DNA of 60,780 nt, taken from the NCBI GenBank assembly GCA_002919305.1, contig PKFB01000078.1:1-60780 (forward strand), read 5' to 3'. The DNA is from Actinomycetales bacterium (GTDB taxonomy: Bacteria > Actinomycetota > Actinomycetes > Mycobacteriales > Micromonosporaceae). Below, piece by piece: positions 53,166-60,780 of this stretch (positions are counted from its first letter, which is position 1; the number at the start of each line of letters is the position of its first letter). A program made the position numbers and the translations under genes. Below the pieces are notes generated by a model. That model worked only from the letters and a program-made list of their open reading frames with translations, was not told the origin of the DNA and did not search any database.

Positions 53166-54596
53166 ATGACCACAGAAACGACCCGCGTTCCCACCCAGGA
53201 GGAGCAGCTGGCCGCGCTCGGCCGGTACGCGTACGGCTGGGCCGACCCGGATGTGGCCGGTGCCTCCGCACCGCGTGGTTTGTCCGAGGCGGTCGTTCGG
53301 GATATCTCCGCCAAGAAGAACGAGCCCGAGTGGATGCTCAACCTCAGGCTGAAGGCGCTGCGACTGTTCAACAAAAAGCCGCTGCCGGCCTGGGGGGCGG
53401 ACCTGAGCCAGATCGACTTCGACAACATCAAGTACTTCGTCCGCTCCACCGAGAAGCAGGCCACCAGCTGGGACGAGCTGCCCGAGGACATCCGTAACAC
53501 CTACGACAAGTTGGGAATCCCTGAGGCCGAAAAGCGGCGTCTGATCGCCGGGGTGGCCGCCCAGTACGAGTCCGAGGTGGTCTACCACAAGATCCGTGAG
53601 GATCTGGAGCAGCAAGGCGTCATCTTCCTCGACACCGACACCGGGCTTAAGCAGCACGAGGACCTGTTCCGCGAGTACTTCGGCACCGTCGTCCCGGCGG
53701 GGGACAACAAGTTCGCCGCGCTCAACACGGCGGTGTGGAGCGGCGGCAGCTTCATCTACGTGCCACCGGGGGTCCATGTCGAGATTCCGCTGCAGGCCTA
53801 CTTCCGGATCAACACCGAGAACATGGGCCAGTTCGAGCGGACGCTGATCATCGTCGACGAGGGCGCCTACGTCCACTACGTGGAGGGCTGCACCGCGCCG
53901 ATCTACTCGTCGGACTCGCTGCACAGCGCGGTCGTGGAGATCATCGTCAAGAAGAACGCCCGGTGCCGGTACACCACGATCCAGAACTGGTCGACCAACG
54001 TCTACAACCTGGTGACCAAGCGCGCCGTCGCCTACGAGGGCGCCACCATGGAGTGGATCGACGGCAACATCGGCTCCAAGGTCACGATGAAGTACCCGGC
54101 CGTCTACATGGTCGGACCTCACGCCAAAGGTGAGGTGCTCTCCGTGGCCATGGCCGGGGAGGGGCAGCACCAGGACGCGGGCGCCAAGATGGTGCACGCC
54201 GCGCCGTACACCTCCTCCACCATCGTCTCCAAGTCGATCGCCCGAGGTGGAGGCCGCACCTCCTACCGGGGCCTGGTGCAGGTCAACGAGGGGGCGTCGC
54301 ACTCCCGCAGCACCGTCAAGTGCGACGCGCTGCTGGTCGACACGATCTCGCGGTCGGACACCTACCCCTATGTGGACGTCCGCGAGGACGACGTGGCGAT
54401 GGGACACGAGGCCACCGTCTCCAAGGTCTCCGAGGACCAGCTGTTCTACCTGATGAGCCGCGGGCTTACCGAAGACGAGGCGATGGCCATGATCGTGCGC
54501 GGCTTCATTGAGCCCATCGCCAAGGAACTGCCGATGGAGTACGCCCTGGAGCTCAACCGCCTCATCGAGCTCCAGATGGAGGGGGCCGTCGGCTGA
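53166..54596 (+). CDS. sufB: Fe-S cluster scaffold subunit SufB
   Basis: 476 residues, normal length. It is the SufBCD scaffold component, with '[17 protein letters not shown]', '[25 protein letters not shown]' (the conserved Cys region) and '[38 protein letters not shown]' near the C-terminus, where SufB contacts SufD and SufC. It builds nascent Fe-S clusters in the cytoplasm using sulfur delivered by SufS/SufU. It is followed by an unusually long gap of 140 bp before sufD, AT-rich at its left end. Confidence 0.97.
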   Translation: MTTETTRVPTQEEQLAALGRYAYGWADPDVAGASAPRGLSEAVVRDISAKKNEPEWMLNLRLKALRLFNKKPLPAWGADLSQIDFDNIKYFVRSTEKQATSWDELPEDIRNTYDKLGIPEAEKRRLIAGVAAQYESEVVYHKIREDLEQQGVIFLDTDTGLKQHEDLFREYFGTVVPAGDNKFAALNTAVWSGGSFIYVPPGVHVEIPLQAYFRINTENMGQFERTLIIVDEGAYVHYVEGCTAPIYSSDSLHSAVVEIIVKKNARCRYTTIQNWSTNVYNLVTKRAVAYEGATMEWIDGNIGSKVTMKYPAVYMVGPHAKGEVLSVAMAGEGQHQDAGAKMVHAAPYTSSTIVSKSIARGGGRTSYRGLVQVNEGASHSRSTVKCDALLVDTISRSDTYPYVDVREDDVAMGHEATVSKVSEDQLFYLMSRGLTEDEAMAMIVRGFIEPIAKELPMEYALELNRLIELQMEGAVG

Positions 54597-54736
54597 CCGT
54601 GGCGGGCGGGCCCGCGCCCCGCACATACCATCCGAATATTTCTCATATTTCTCGTGGCCCGGGTAGGTGACTGCCGTGTGTCCGCCTCACCGGGATGACA
54701 AATGAACCGGTTGATAACTGGGAGAGCGTTCGCGAT

Positions 54737-55945
54737 ATGACCACACAAGCACCCGTCGTGGTGCGGCCGCACGGGCACGGTGCCGGCTCGCCGTCACCGG
54801 CGGTGCCGCCCAAGACCAAGTACCAGGCCCTCCGCTCGTATGACGTGTCGGACTTTCCGGTGCTGACCGGCCGTGAGGAGGAGTGGCGTTTCACCCCCTT
54901 GCGGCGGCTGCGCGGCCTCGCTGACCAGGAGGCACCTGCGGCGACCGGACAGATCCAGCAGGGGTACGTCGACAACCTGCCCGACGGCGTCACCTTCGAG
55001 CTGGTGCCGATGTCCGACTCCCGGATCGGGTCGGTCCTAGTGCCCTTCGACAGGGTGAGCGCGCTGGCGTACGGGCGGGCCCCCCAAGCAGCCGTGGTGA
55101 CGGTCGCGCCCCAGGCGTGCCCCGAGGCGCCGGTCATGCTGCGGACCACCGGCACCGGCGGCGTCGCCTACGCCCACACCTACCTGAATGTCGGCGAGTT
55201 GGCCGAAGCCACCGTGGTACTGGACCAGCTGGGCGACGTGACGCTGGCCGACAACGTCGAGGTCGCGGTGGAGGCCGGTGCCCGCCTGACGCTGGTCACG
55301 GTCGCCGATTGGGACCGGACCGGGGTGCAGGCCCAGCATGTGAAGCTCCGACTGGGCCGCGACGCCAAGGTCACCCATGTGACGGTCAGCCTGGGCGGCG
55401 ACCTGGTGCGGCAGTACACCTCGGTGGAGTACACCGACCGGGGAGGCGAAGCCGACCTGTTCGGGGTGTACTTCGCTACCGGCGGTGCGTCCGCTGACAG
55501 CGGGCAGCACCTGGAACACCGGTTGCTGGTCGACCACTCTGTCCCCGACTGCCGCAGCAACGTCGCCTACCGGGGCGCGCTGCAGGGGGCCGGGGCCCAC
55601 ACCGTGTGGGTGGGGGACGTGCTGATCCGCGCCGAGGCCACCGGCACCGACACCTATGAAATCAACCGCAACCTCGTCCTCACCGACGGCGCACGGGCCG
55701 ACTCGGTCCCGAATCTGGAGATCGAGACCGGTGAGGTGGTCGGCGCCGGACACGCCAGCGCCACCGGTCGCTTCGACGACGAGCAGCTGTTCTACCTGAT
55801 GAGCCGGGGAATCCCGGAGGTGGAGGCGCGCAAACTGGTGGTGCGTGGCTTCTTCGCCGAGCTGCTGGCCCGGATCCCCGTGGCACAGCTGCGGGAGCGG
55901 CTGAGTAACGCCATCGACGCCCGACTCGTTCAGGTGGGGATGTGA
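54737..55945 (+). CDS. sufD: Fe-S cluster assembly protein SufD
   Basis: 402 residues from ATG 54737, preferred because GGGAGAG lies upstream. ATG 54695 would add 14 residues. It shares the right-handed beta-helix of SufB. The C-terminal '[36 protein letters not shown]' is the paired SufB/SufD signature, and 'EEWRFTPLRRL' is typical of the N-terminus. It partners SufB and SufC in the scaffold. The stop overlaps the possible GTG start of the ferredoxin gene. Confidence 0.95.
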   Translation: MTTQAPVVVRPHGHGAGSPSPAVPPKTKYQALRSYDVSDFPVLTGREEEWRFTPLRRLRGLADQEAPAATGQIQQGYVDNLPDGVTFELVPMSDSRIGSVLVPFDRVSALAYGRAPQAAVVTVAPQACPEAPVMLRTTGTGGVAYAHTYLNVGELAEATVVLDQLGDVTLADNVEVAVEAGARLTLVTVADWDRTGVQAQHVKLRLGRDAKVTHVTVSLGGDLVRQYTSVEYTDRGGEADLFGVYFATGGASADSGQHLEHRLLVDHSVPDCRSNVAYRGALQGAGAHTVWVGDVLIRAEATGTDTYEINRNLVLTDGARADSVPNLEIETGEVVGAGHASATGRFDDEQLFYLMSRGIPEVEARKLVVRGFFAELLARIPVAQLRERLSNAIDARLVQVGM

Positions 55946-56292
55946 CGGCCATGGAACAGACCAGCGAGTTCATCCGGGTCTGTGCCGCCGAGGACATCCC
56001 GGAGGGCACCGCCGTCCACGCCGACATCGACGGGGTTCCTGTGGCGATCGTCCACGCCGAGTGCGGATTCCGGGCTATTTACGATGTGTGCTCTCACGCC
56101 GAGGTGCCGCTGAGCGAGGGCGAGATCGACGGCTGCACCATCGAGTGCTGGCTGCATGGCTCGCGCTTCGACCTGAACACCGGCCAACCCACCGGCCTGC
56201 CCGCCACCGAACCCGTACCGGTTTACCCGGTTGAGGTTCGCGATGGTGACATCTATCTCTCCCTCAAGCCGCATAACAACCTAGGAGTCTGA
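55942..56292 (+). CDS. non-heme Rieske ferredoxin of the suf operon
   Basis: 116 residues from GTG 55942, overlapping the sufD stop (GTGA) with GGTGGGGAT upstream; ATG 55951 is an alternative. It is a biphenyl-dioxygenase-type Rieske ferredoxin with ligands C-x-H in 'DVCSHAEVPLSEG' and C-x2-H in 'ECWLHGSRFDL'. It is soluble and cytoplasmic and transfers single electrons. Its fixed place between sufD and sufC in actinobacteria suggests it supplies electrons or tests cluster status during assembly; this is inference. Confidence 0.92.
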   Translation: MTAMEQTSEFIRVCAAEDIPEGTAVHADIDGVPVAIVHAECGFRAIYDVCSHAEVPLSEGEIDGCTIECWLHGSRFDLNTGQPTGLPATEPVPVYPVEVRDGDIYLSLKPHNNLGV

Positions 56293-56297
56293 CCACG

Positions 56298-57074
56298 GTG
56301 AGTGTCCTGGAAATCCGCGATCTACATGTGTCGGTGAAGACCGGCGAGGAGTCCAAGCCCATCCTCAAGGGAGTGGACCTCACCGTCCGGGCCGGCGAGA
56401 CCCACGCGATCATGGGGCCCAACGGGTCCGGTAAGTCCACTCTGGCGTACTCCATCGCCGGCCACCCCAAGTACGAGGTCACTGGCGGAAGCGTCACGCT
56501 CGACGGCGAGGACGTGCTGGCGATGTCGGTCGACGAGCGGGCCCGCGCCGGTCTGTTCCTGGCCATGCAGTACCCGGTCGAGGTGCCAGGGGTCTCGGTG
56601 TCGAACTTCCTGAGGACCGCCAAGACCGCCATCGACGGTGAGGCGCCCAAGCTACGGACCTGGGTCAAAGACCTGAAGGCGGCGCTGAACAACCTCGGGA
56701 TGGACGCGTCGTTCGCCGAGCGTAACGTTAACGAGGGCTTCTCCGGTGGTGAGAAGAAGCGCCACGAGATCGTCCAGATGGAGCTGCTGCAGCCCAAGAT
56801 AGCGATCCTGGACGAGACCGACTCCGGACTGGACATCGACGCGCTGCGCGTGGTCAGCGCCGGAATCAACCGCGTGAAGGAGTCCGGGCAGACCGGGCTG
56901 CTGCTTATCACCCACTACACCCGCATCCTGCGGTACGTCAGGCCAGACTTCGTGCACGTCTTCGTCAATGGTCGGATCGTTGAGGAAGGCGGCCCTGAGC
57001 TGGCCGAGGCGTTGGAACAGACCGGATACGAGCGGTACCTGGCCGGGGCAGAGCCGGCCGCGGTGACGTCATGA
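56298..57074 (+). CDS. sufC: Fe-S assembly ATPase SufC
   Basis: 258 residues from GTG 56298. ABC-type ATPase: P-loop 'GPNGSGKSTLAY', Q-loop 'LFLAMQYPVEVPG', signature 'FSGGEKKRHEI', Walker B 'IAILDETDSGLDIDAL' and switch His in 'LLITHYTRIL'. It drives conformational change of SufBD during cluster assembly. It is 5 bp after the ferredoxin and overlaps sufS by 4 bp (ATGA). Confidence 0.97.
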   Translation: MSVLEIRDLHVSVKTGEESKPILKGVDLTVRAGETHAIMGPNGSGKSTLAYSIAGHPKYEVTGGSVTLDGEDVLAMSVDERARAGLFLAMQYPVEVPGVSVSNFLRTAKTAIDGEAPKLRTWVKDLKAALNNLGMDASFAERNVNEGFSGGEKKRHEIVQMELLQPKIAILDETDSGLDIDALRVVSAGINRVKESGQTGLLLITHYTRILRYVRPDFVHVFVNGRIVEEGGPELAEALEQTGYERYLAGAEPAAVTS

Positions 57075-58396
57075 CCACGACCACGACCTCGACATCGGGT
57101 GCCCCACACACCCCGGGCACCGCACCTGAGCACGCCGACGTTCCACGGCTGGACGTCGCGGCGATCCGTGCCGACTTCCCGATCTTCAACCGCACGATCA
57201 ACGGTCACCCGTTGATCTACCTGGATAGCGGGAACACCTCGCAGAAGCCTCGACAGGTGCTTGAGGTGATGCGGGAGCACTACGAACGGCACAACGCCAA
57301 CGTGGCGCGGGCGGTGCATACCTTGGGCACCGAGGCGACCGAGGCGTACGAGAACGCCCGCGCCAAGGTGGCGTCGTTCATCGGCGCCGCCGGGCCGGCC
57401 GAGGTGGTCTTCACCAAGAACTCCTCAGAGGCGATCAACCTGGTGGCGTACGCCTTCTCCAACGCTACGGCGCTGGGTGGAGACCCACGGTTCCGGCTGG
57501 GGCCAGGGGATGAAGTGGTGATCACCGAAATGGAGCACCACTCCAACATCGTGCCCTGGCAGCTGCTGTGTCAGCGCACTGGCGCGACTCTGCGGTGGTT
57601 CTCCATCACCGATGAAGGGCGGCTGGACCTGTCCCAGCTCGAGGAGCTGATCAACGAGCGCACCAAGATCGTCTCCTATGTCCTGATGTCCAACATTCTG
57701 GGCACCATCAACCCCACCGAGGCGGTGGTGAAGCGGGCCCGCCAGGTCGGTGCCTTGGTGATGTTGGACGCCTCACAGGCGGTGCCGCACCTGCCGGTGA
57801 ACGTGGCCGAGCTGGGAGTGGACTTCCTGGCGTTCACCGGGCACAAGATGTGCGGCCCGACCGGTATCGGCGTGCTGTGGGGACGGCAGGAGTTGCTGGA
57901 GGTGATGCCCCCGTTCCTCGGCGGCGGTGAGATGATCGAAGTCGTGGCGATGGAGGGGTCGACGTTCGCCCCACCCCCGCACCGGTTCGAGGCCGGGACA
58001 CCGCCGATCGTGCAGGCCGTGGGTCTGGGCGCGGCGGTGGACTACCTGTCCGGCATTGGGATGGAGGCGATCCGCCAGCATGAGAAGGAGATCGCCGCGT
58101 ACGCCCTGCCGGCTCTGGAGACGGTGAAGGGCCTGCGGGTGATCGGTCCGCGTACCCCCGTGGGCCGAGGAGCCACGATTTCCTTCGTGCTCGACGGTGT
58201 ACACCCCCACGACGTGGGGCAGGTGCTCGATTCACTCGGGATCGCCGTGCGGGTGGGACACCACTGTGCCCGACCCACCTGCGTGCGGTTTGGAGTACCA
58301 GCGACGACCCGAGCGTCGTTCTACCTGTACAACACCATCGAGGACGTGGATGCATTGATACGGGGGCTTGACCACGTGAAGAGATTGTTCGGCTGA
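57071..58396 (+). CDS. sufS: cysteine desulfurase SufS
   Basis: 441 residues. PLP enzyme of the SufS/CsdA (group II) class: PLP-binding lysine in 'FLAFTGHKMCGPTGIGVLWG', the beta-hairpin-type active-site region and catalytic Cys in 'RVGHHCARPTCVRFG'. The first 30 residues are Thr/Pro-rich and variable. It takes sulfur from cysteine as a persulfide and passes it to SufU. It overlaps both sufC and sufU, so stoichiometric expression is likely. Confidence 0.97.
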   Translation: MTTTTTSTSGAPHTPGTAPEHADVPRLDVAAIRADFPIFNRTINGHPLIYLDSGNTSQKPRQVLEVMREHYERHNANVARAVHTLGTEATEAYENARAKVASFIGAAGPAEVVFTKNSSEAINLVAYAFSNATALGGDPRFRLGPGDEVVITEMEHHSNIVPWQLLCQRTGATLRWFSITDEGRLDLSQLEELINERTKIVSYVLMSNILGTINPTEAVVKRARQVGALVMLDASQAVPHLPVNVAELGVDFLAFTGHKMCGPTGIGVLWGRQELLEVMPPFLGGGEMIEVVAMEGSTFAPPPHRFEAGTPPIVQAVGLGAAVDYLSGIGMEAIRQHEKEIAAYALPALETVKGLRVIGPRTPVGRGATISFVLDGVHPHDVGQVLDSLGIAVRVGHHCARPTCVRFGVPATTRASFYLYNTIEDVDALIRGLDHVKRLFG

Positions 58397-58884
58397 TGCA
58401 ACTAGATGCGCTTTACCAGGACATCATCCTGGATCACTACAAGCGCCCGCACGGTCGTGGGCTGCGGGAGCCGTATGACGCTGAGGCACACCACGTCAAC
58501 CCCACCTGTGGAGACGAGGTGACGCTCCGGGTCCGGCTCTCGTCGGCCCCGGACAGCGCGGAGCACACCATCACCGACGTGTCCTACGAGGGCATGGGGT
58601 GCTCGATCTCGCAGGCGGCCGCGAGCGTGTTGTACGACCTGCTGCTGGGTAAGCCGCTGACCGAGGCGATGGCCGTGCACGACGCGTTCGTCGCCTTGAT
58701 GGGAAGCCGAGGGCAGCTGGAGCCGGATGAGGAGCGGCTAGCCGACGCTGTGGCATTCGCTGGGGTGTCGCGCTATCCAGCCCGGGTGAAGTGCGCGCTG
58801 CTGCCATGGATGGCCTTTAAGGACGCGGCGATGCGGGCCGTGGCGGCCCACCCGACGGGCACCAAGGAGGAGACCGATGACTGA
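58396..58884 (+). CDS. sufU: sulfur transfer protein SufU
   Basis: 162 residues with the zinc-site cysteines of the Gram-positive SufU type: 'NPTCGDEVTLRV', 'GMGCSISQAAASVL' and 'RVKCALLPWMAFKDA'. SufU is a zinc-dependent sulfurtransferase that accepts persulfide sulfur from SufS and is not a scaffold. The ATG overlaps the sufS stop (TGATG). It overlaps the next gene by 8 bp. Confidence 0.95.
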   Translation: MQLDALYQDIILDHYKRPHGRGLREPYDAEAHHVNPTCGDEVTLRVRLSSAPDSAEHTITDVSYEGMGCSISQAAASVLYDLLLGKPLTEAMAVHDAFVALMGSRGQLEPDEERLADAVAFAGVSRYPARVKCALLPWMAFKDAAMRAVAAHPTGTKEETDD

Positions 58885-59326
58885 GCCGATCACCCAGCGG
58901 GCGACCGGGGAGGAGCCGGCCAGCGAGGAGTCCGCGGGAACCACAGATCCAGCGGCGACCACCGTGGCGTCCCATGACGGCGCTTCCGATTCAGAGAGCC
59001 GGAAGGCCCGCGTGGAGGACGTCGAGGAAGCCCTCAAGGACGTGGTGGACCCGGAGTTGGGGATCAACGTGGTGGACCTGGGGTTGGTCTACGGCATCCA
59101 CGTTGATGACAACAATGTCGCCACCATCGACATGACGTTGACGTCGGCGGCGTGCCCGCTCACCGATGTGATTGAGGATCAGGCCCGGTCCGCGCTGTGC
59201 ACCGGTCCAGGTGGCGGTCTGGTCTCCGATGTCCGGATCAACTGGGTCTGGATGCCGCCGTGGGGGCCGGACAAGATCACCGAAGACGGGCGTGAGCAGC
59301 TGCGCGCGCTCGGTTTCAACGTCTGA
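58877..59326 (+). CDS. SufT-like metal-sulfur cluster assembly factor (MIP18/DUF59 family)
   Basis: 149 residues. An acidic, low-complexity N-terminus of about 45 residues precedes the DUF59/PaaD core: 'VEEALKDVVDPELGINVVDLGLVYG', then 'MTLTSAACPLTDVIEDQ' with the conserved cysteine, and 'VRINWVWMPPWGPDKITEDG'. Members help deliver Fe-S clusters to target proteins. It is the last gene of the sufRBD-fdx-CSUT operon. The name SufT is used for Staphylococcus homologues. Confidence 0.93.
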   Translation: MTEPITQRATGEEPASEESAGTTDPAATTVASHDGASDSESRKARVEDVEEALKDVVDPELGINVVDLGLVYGIHVDDNNVATIDMTLTSAACPLTDVIEDQARSALCTGPGGGLVSDVRINWVWMPPWGPDKITEDGREQLRALGFNV

Positions 59327-59412
59327 CGCGACCTCACGCCTGACCGCTGCGCCTTCGGTGAGCCAGGACACGCGGATCTGACCGGCGCAGTACCCCGGCG
59401 AGCGGGGCACGG

Positions 59413-59418
59413 TACGGT
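59413..59418 (+). promoter_or_regulatory. leaderless -10 element (TACGGT) for the acVLRF1 gene
   Basis: TACGGT is followed by 6 nt and GTG 59425, with no ribosome-binding site. Confidence 0.5.
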
Positions 59419-59424
59419 CGACGG

Positions 59425-60120
59425 GTGGCGGGCAGGCGTGAGATCCGACTGCTGGGGAACGCACCTGCGGCGGGTGGCGGACGATGGGTCGAGGTCGACC
59501 CGGAACGGCTCGCCGGATGGCTGGACCGGTTCGCTCAGCGACACGGTGGAATCCAGCACACCACCGTGACCGTCCATGGGCTGTTGGTGACCGCCGCGGA
59601 TGGTGTCCACGCCGACTGCCACATCCTGCTGGGCTGGCGCCCTGAGAAGGTCGGGGACGTCCGAGACGGACTCGCGGTTGACGATCTGGTGGCCACCGCG
59701 CTCGTCGACCGCCGAATCGGTGTGTTGCTTGCCCGCCGCGGTGGGTTCGCGGTGGGGATCGCCGAGGGCACCCGAATCACGGCGTCCAAAGTCGACTCAA
59801 CGTATGTTCAGAGCCGGACCGCGGCGGGAGGCTGGTCTCAGCAGAGGTTCGCACGGCGGCGCCAGAATCAGGCCCGACAAGCCGCGCAGGCGGCCGCGGA
59901 GGTGGCGGTTCGCCTGCTGCTGCCGCACATCGAGCGGTTGGAGGCCGTCGTCGCCGGCGGCGACCGCGCCACCATCGACGCGATCATGGCGGATCGCAGA
60001 CTGGAACCCCTGCTGGCTAAGCGGGCGCCGCGTCTGTTGGATGTCCCGGATCCCCGACGACACGTCCTGGAAGCCGCGCCACGCCTGGCGCGGGCGGTGC
60101 GTATCCACGTGTCAGCCTGA
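59425..60120 (+). CDS. acVLRF1 family peptidyl-tRNA hydrolase
   Basis: 231 residues. The N-terminal region ('WVEVDPERLAGWLDRFAQRHGG') and the central release-factor-like domain with 'SRTAAGGWSQQRFARRRQNQARQAA' match the actinobacterial branch of the VLRF1/Vms1 release-factor fold. The segment GGWSQQRF corresponds to the catalytic GxxQ-type loop with its glutamine. The family is proposed to release nascent chains from tRNA on stalled ribosomes, as eukaryotic Vms1/ANKZF1 does. It is transcribed from its own leaderless promoter and ends at a strong terminator. Confidence 0.85.
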   Translation: MAGRREIRLLGNAPAAGGGRWVEVDPERLAGWLDRFAQRHGGIQHTTVTVHGLLVTAADGVHADCHILLGWRPEKVGDVRDGLAVDDLVATALVDRRIGVLLARRGGFAVGIAEGTRITASKVDSTYVQSRTAAGGWSQQRFARRRQNQARQAAQAAAEVAVRLLLPHIERLEAVVAGGDRATIDAIMADRRLEPLLAKRAPRLLDVPDPRRHVLEAAPRLARAVRIHVSA

Positions 60121-60143
60121 CCGCAGCCGCCACGTGAACGCCG

Positions 60144-60186
60144 CTAGGCTCAGGTTCTGTGGCGGGCCCACAGAACCTGAGCCTAG
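60144..60186. terminator. strong bidirectional terminator
   Basis: A perfect 19-bp stem (60144-60162 with 60168-60186) and a 5-nt loop, starting CTAGGCTCAGG and closing with CCTGAGCCTAG. It lies between the convergent acVLRF1 and M23 peptidase genes. It is the strongest hairpin in the window. Confidence 0.85.
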
Positions 60187-60223
60187 GGCGATGACCGACG
60201 AGCGGTCAGATGAGTCAGGTGAG

Positions 60224-60780
60224 TCAGGGGATGGCGTCGACATACAGATCCACACCTCGGTCGGCCATGAATCCGACTGGATTGACCGCCTCACCCCCGA
60301 CGCGGGTCTCGAAGTGCAGATGTGGGCCGGTGGAGTTACCGGTGGAGCCCACGAAGCCGATCAATTGCCCCGCTCTGACGTGCGTACCGCTGGAGACCAC
60401 GTACTCCAACAGGTGGGCGTAGCGGGTCTGGACACCGTCGGCGTGGTCGATCTTCACCACGTTGCCGTACCCTCCCAGGCCCAGGTAACCCGGCCCATCG
60501 CAGTACGCGGAGGAGCAGCGGGCTTCAACCACGGTGCCGTCACTGGCGGCGTACACCGGCGTGCCTTGCTCAGGCGCGATGTCGATGCCGCTGTGCTGGC
60601 GTCCCCACCGGGACCCGAATTCACTGGTCACCCGTCCGTGGGTGGGGCGGATCCACGCTCCCTCCGACAGGTTGGGAATCTGCTGGCACGCCGCGTCGCC
60701 AGTCGCCCGGGTGTCACAGGGGGTGGAGGAGGGGGTGGGTGAGGGGGCCGGGCGGGGAGAGGGCGCCGCCCCCCCCCACG
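60224..60780 (-). CDS. M23 family peptidase, C-terminal part (start outside window)
   Basis: The last 185 codons are visible; the frame is open to the right edge. The peptidase domain has 'GRQHSGIDIAPEQGTPVYAASDGTV' (the metal HxxxD) and 'GPHLHFETRVGG' (the HxH). It is therefore a lysostaphin-like zinc endopeptidase or LytM-type wall-associated factor. Upstream, a Pro/Ser/Thr-rich linker ('APSPRPAPSPTPSSTP') and a Cys-bearing segment suggest a secreted or membrane-anchored protein. An internal GTG (60631) is not the real start, because coding continues before it. Confidence 0.85.
   Translation of the reverse strand, partial: WGGAAPSPRPAPSPTPSSTPCDTRATGDAACQQIPNLSEGAWIRPTHGRVTSEFGSRWGRQHSGIDIAPEQGTPVYAASDGTVVEARCSSAYCDGPGYLGLGGYGNVVKIDHADGVQTRYAHLLEYVVSSGTHVRAGQLIGFVGSTGNSTGPHLHFETRVGGEAVNPVGFMADRGVDLYVDAIP

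Noticed and set aside
52986-54626. 546-residue minus-strand frame over sufB
   Set aside because: Antisense shadow of SufB, with typical His/Leu/Val-rich composition.

Overview
The window is high-GC DNA from an actinobacterium. This rests on clade-restricted genes: RbpA, OpcA, WhiA, SufR with a [4Fe-4S] cysteine set, a mycothiol-type maleylpyruvate isomerase relative and an acVLRF1-type peptidyl-tRNA hydrolase. Several genes also have leaderless promoters. I do not commit to a genus; the gene order would suit Micromonosporaceae, Glycomycetaceae or a related lineage. No tRNA, rRNA, CRISPR array, transposase or integrase was recognised.

Layout. 1-786 has no complete gene. It holds a perfect palindrome matching the CebR (LacI-family) operator, two hairpins of related sequence and a leftward promoter, so it probably drives a gene off the left edge. 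787-2615 (minus) is a translationally coupled SRPBCC protein and zinc alcohol dehydrogenase. 3004-4649 (plus) is an LCM-type methyltransferase and a TetR regulator. 4630-6333 (minus) is an unusually divergent prolyl-tRNA synthetase. 6473-7923 (minus) is an MBL hydrolase and a mycothiol-dependent isomerase relative. 8304-14392 (plus) is rsgA, uvrA, a Tat-lipoprotein Rieske protein and an unknown gene.

14.5-17.65 kb is a more AT-rich island. It carries a KGGAGRT-type deviant-Walker ATPase, a P-loop NTPase broken by a frameshift, and two upstream genes of unknown function. It has the look of a decaying conflict or signalling locus. It is followed by the conserved uvrC-rapZ-yvcK-whiA block, the glycolytic block gap-pgk-tpiA-secG and rbpA. 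On the minus strand comes a pentose-phosphate operon transcribed tkt-tal-pgi-zwf-opcA-pgl. ctaB is divergent from tkt.

37.5-51 kb is accessory DNA between ctaB and ctaA. (1) A three-gene minus-strand operon encodes a GriI-type aldolase, a GriH/DHQ-synthase-II-type cyclase and a flavin monooxygenase. This matches the route to 3-amino-4-hydroxybenzoate and its hydroxylated derivatives. It sits behind a striking double CCATATGG operator and diverges from an acyl-CoA dehydrogenase and an ATP-grasp gene. (2) A minus-strand gene set encodes a reductase/HAD fusion, a zinc dehydrogenase, a LarA-like protein and a PlsC acyltransferase, possibly for an unusual lipid. A SWIM zinc-finger protein follows.

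51.1-59.3 kb is ctaA (with an odd acidic tail) and the complete iron-sulfur assembly operon sufR-sufB-sufD-Rieske ferredoxin-sufC-sufS-sufU-sufT-like. The window closes with acVLRF1, a 19-bp-stem bidirectional terminator and the 3' part of an M23 peptidase gene running off the right edge.
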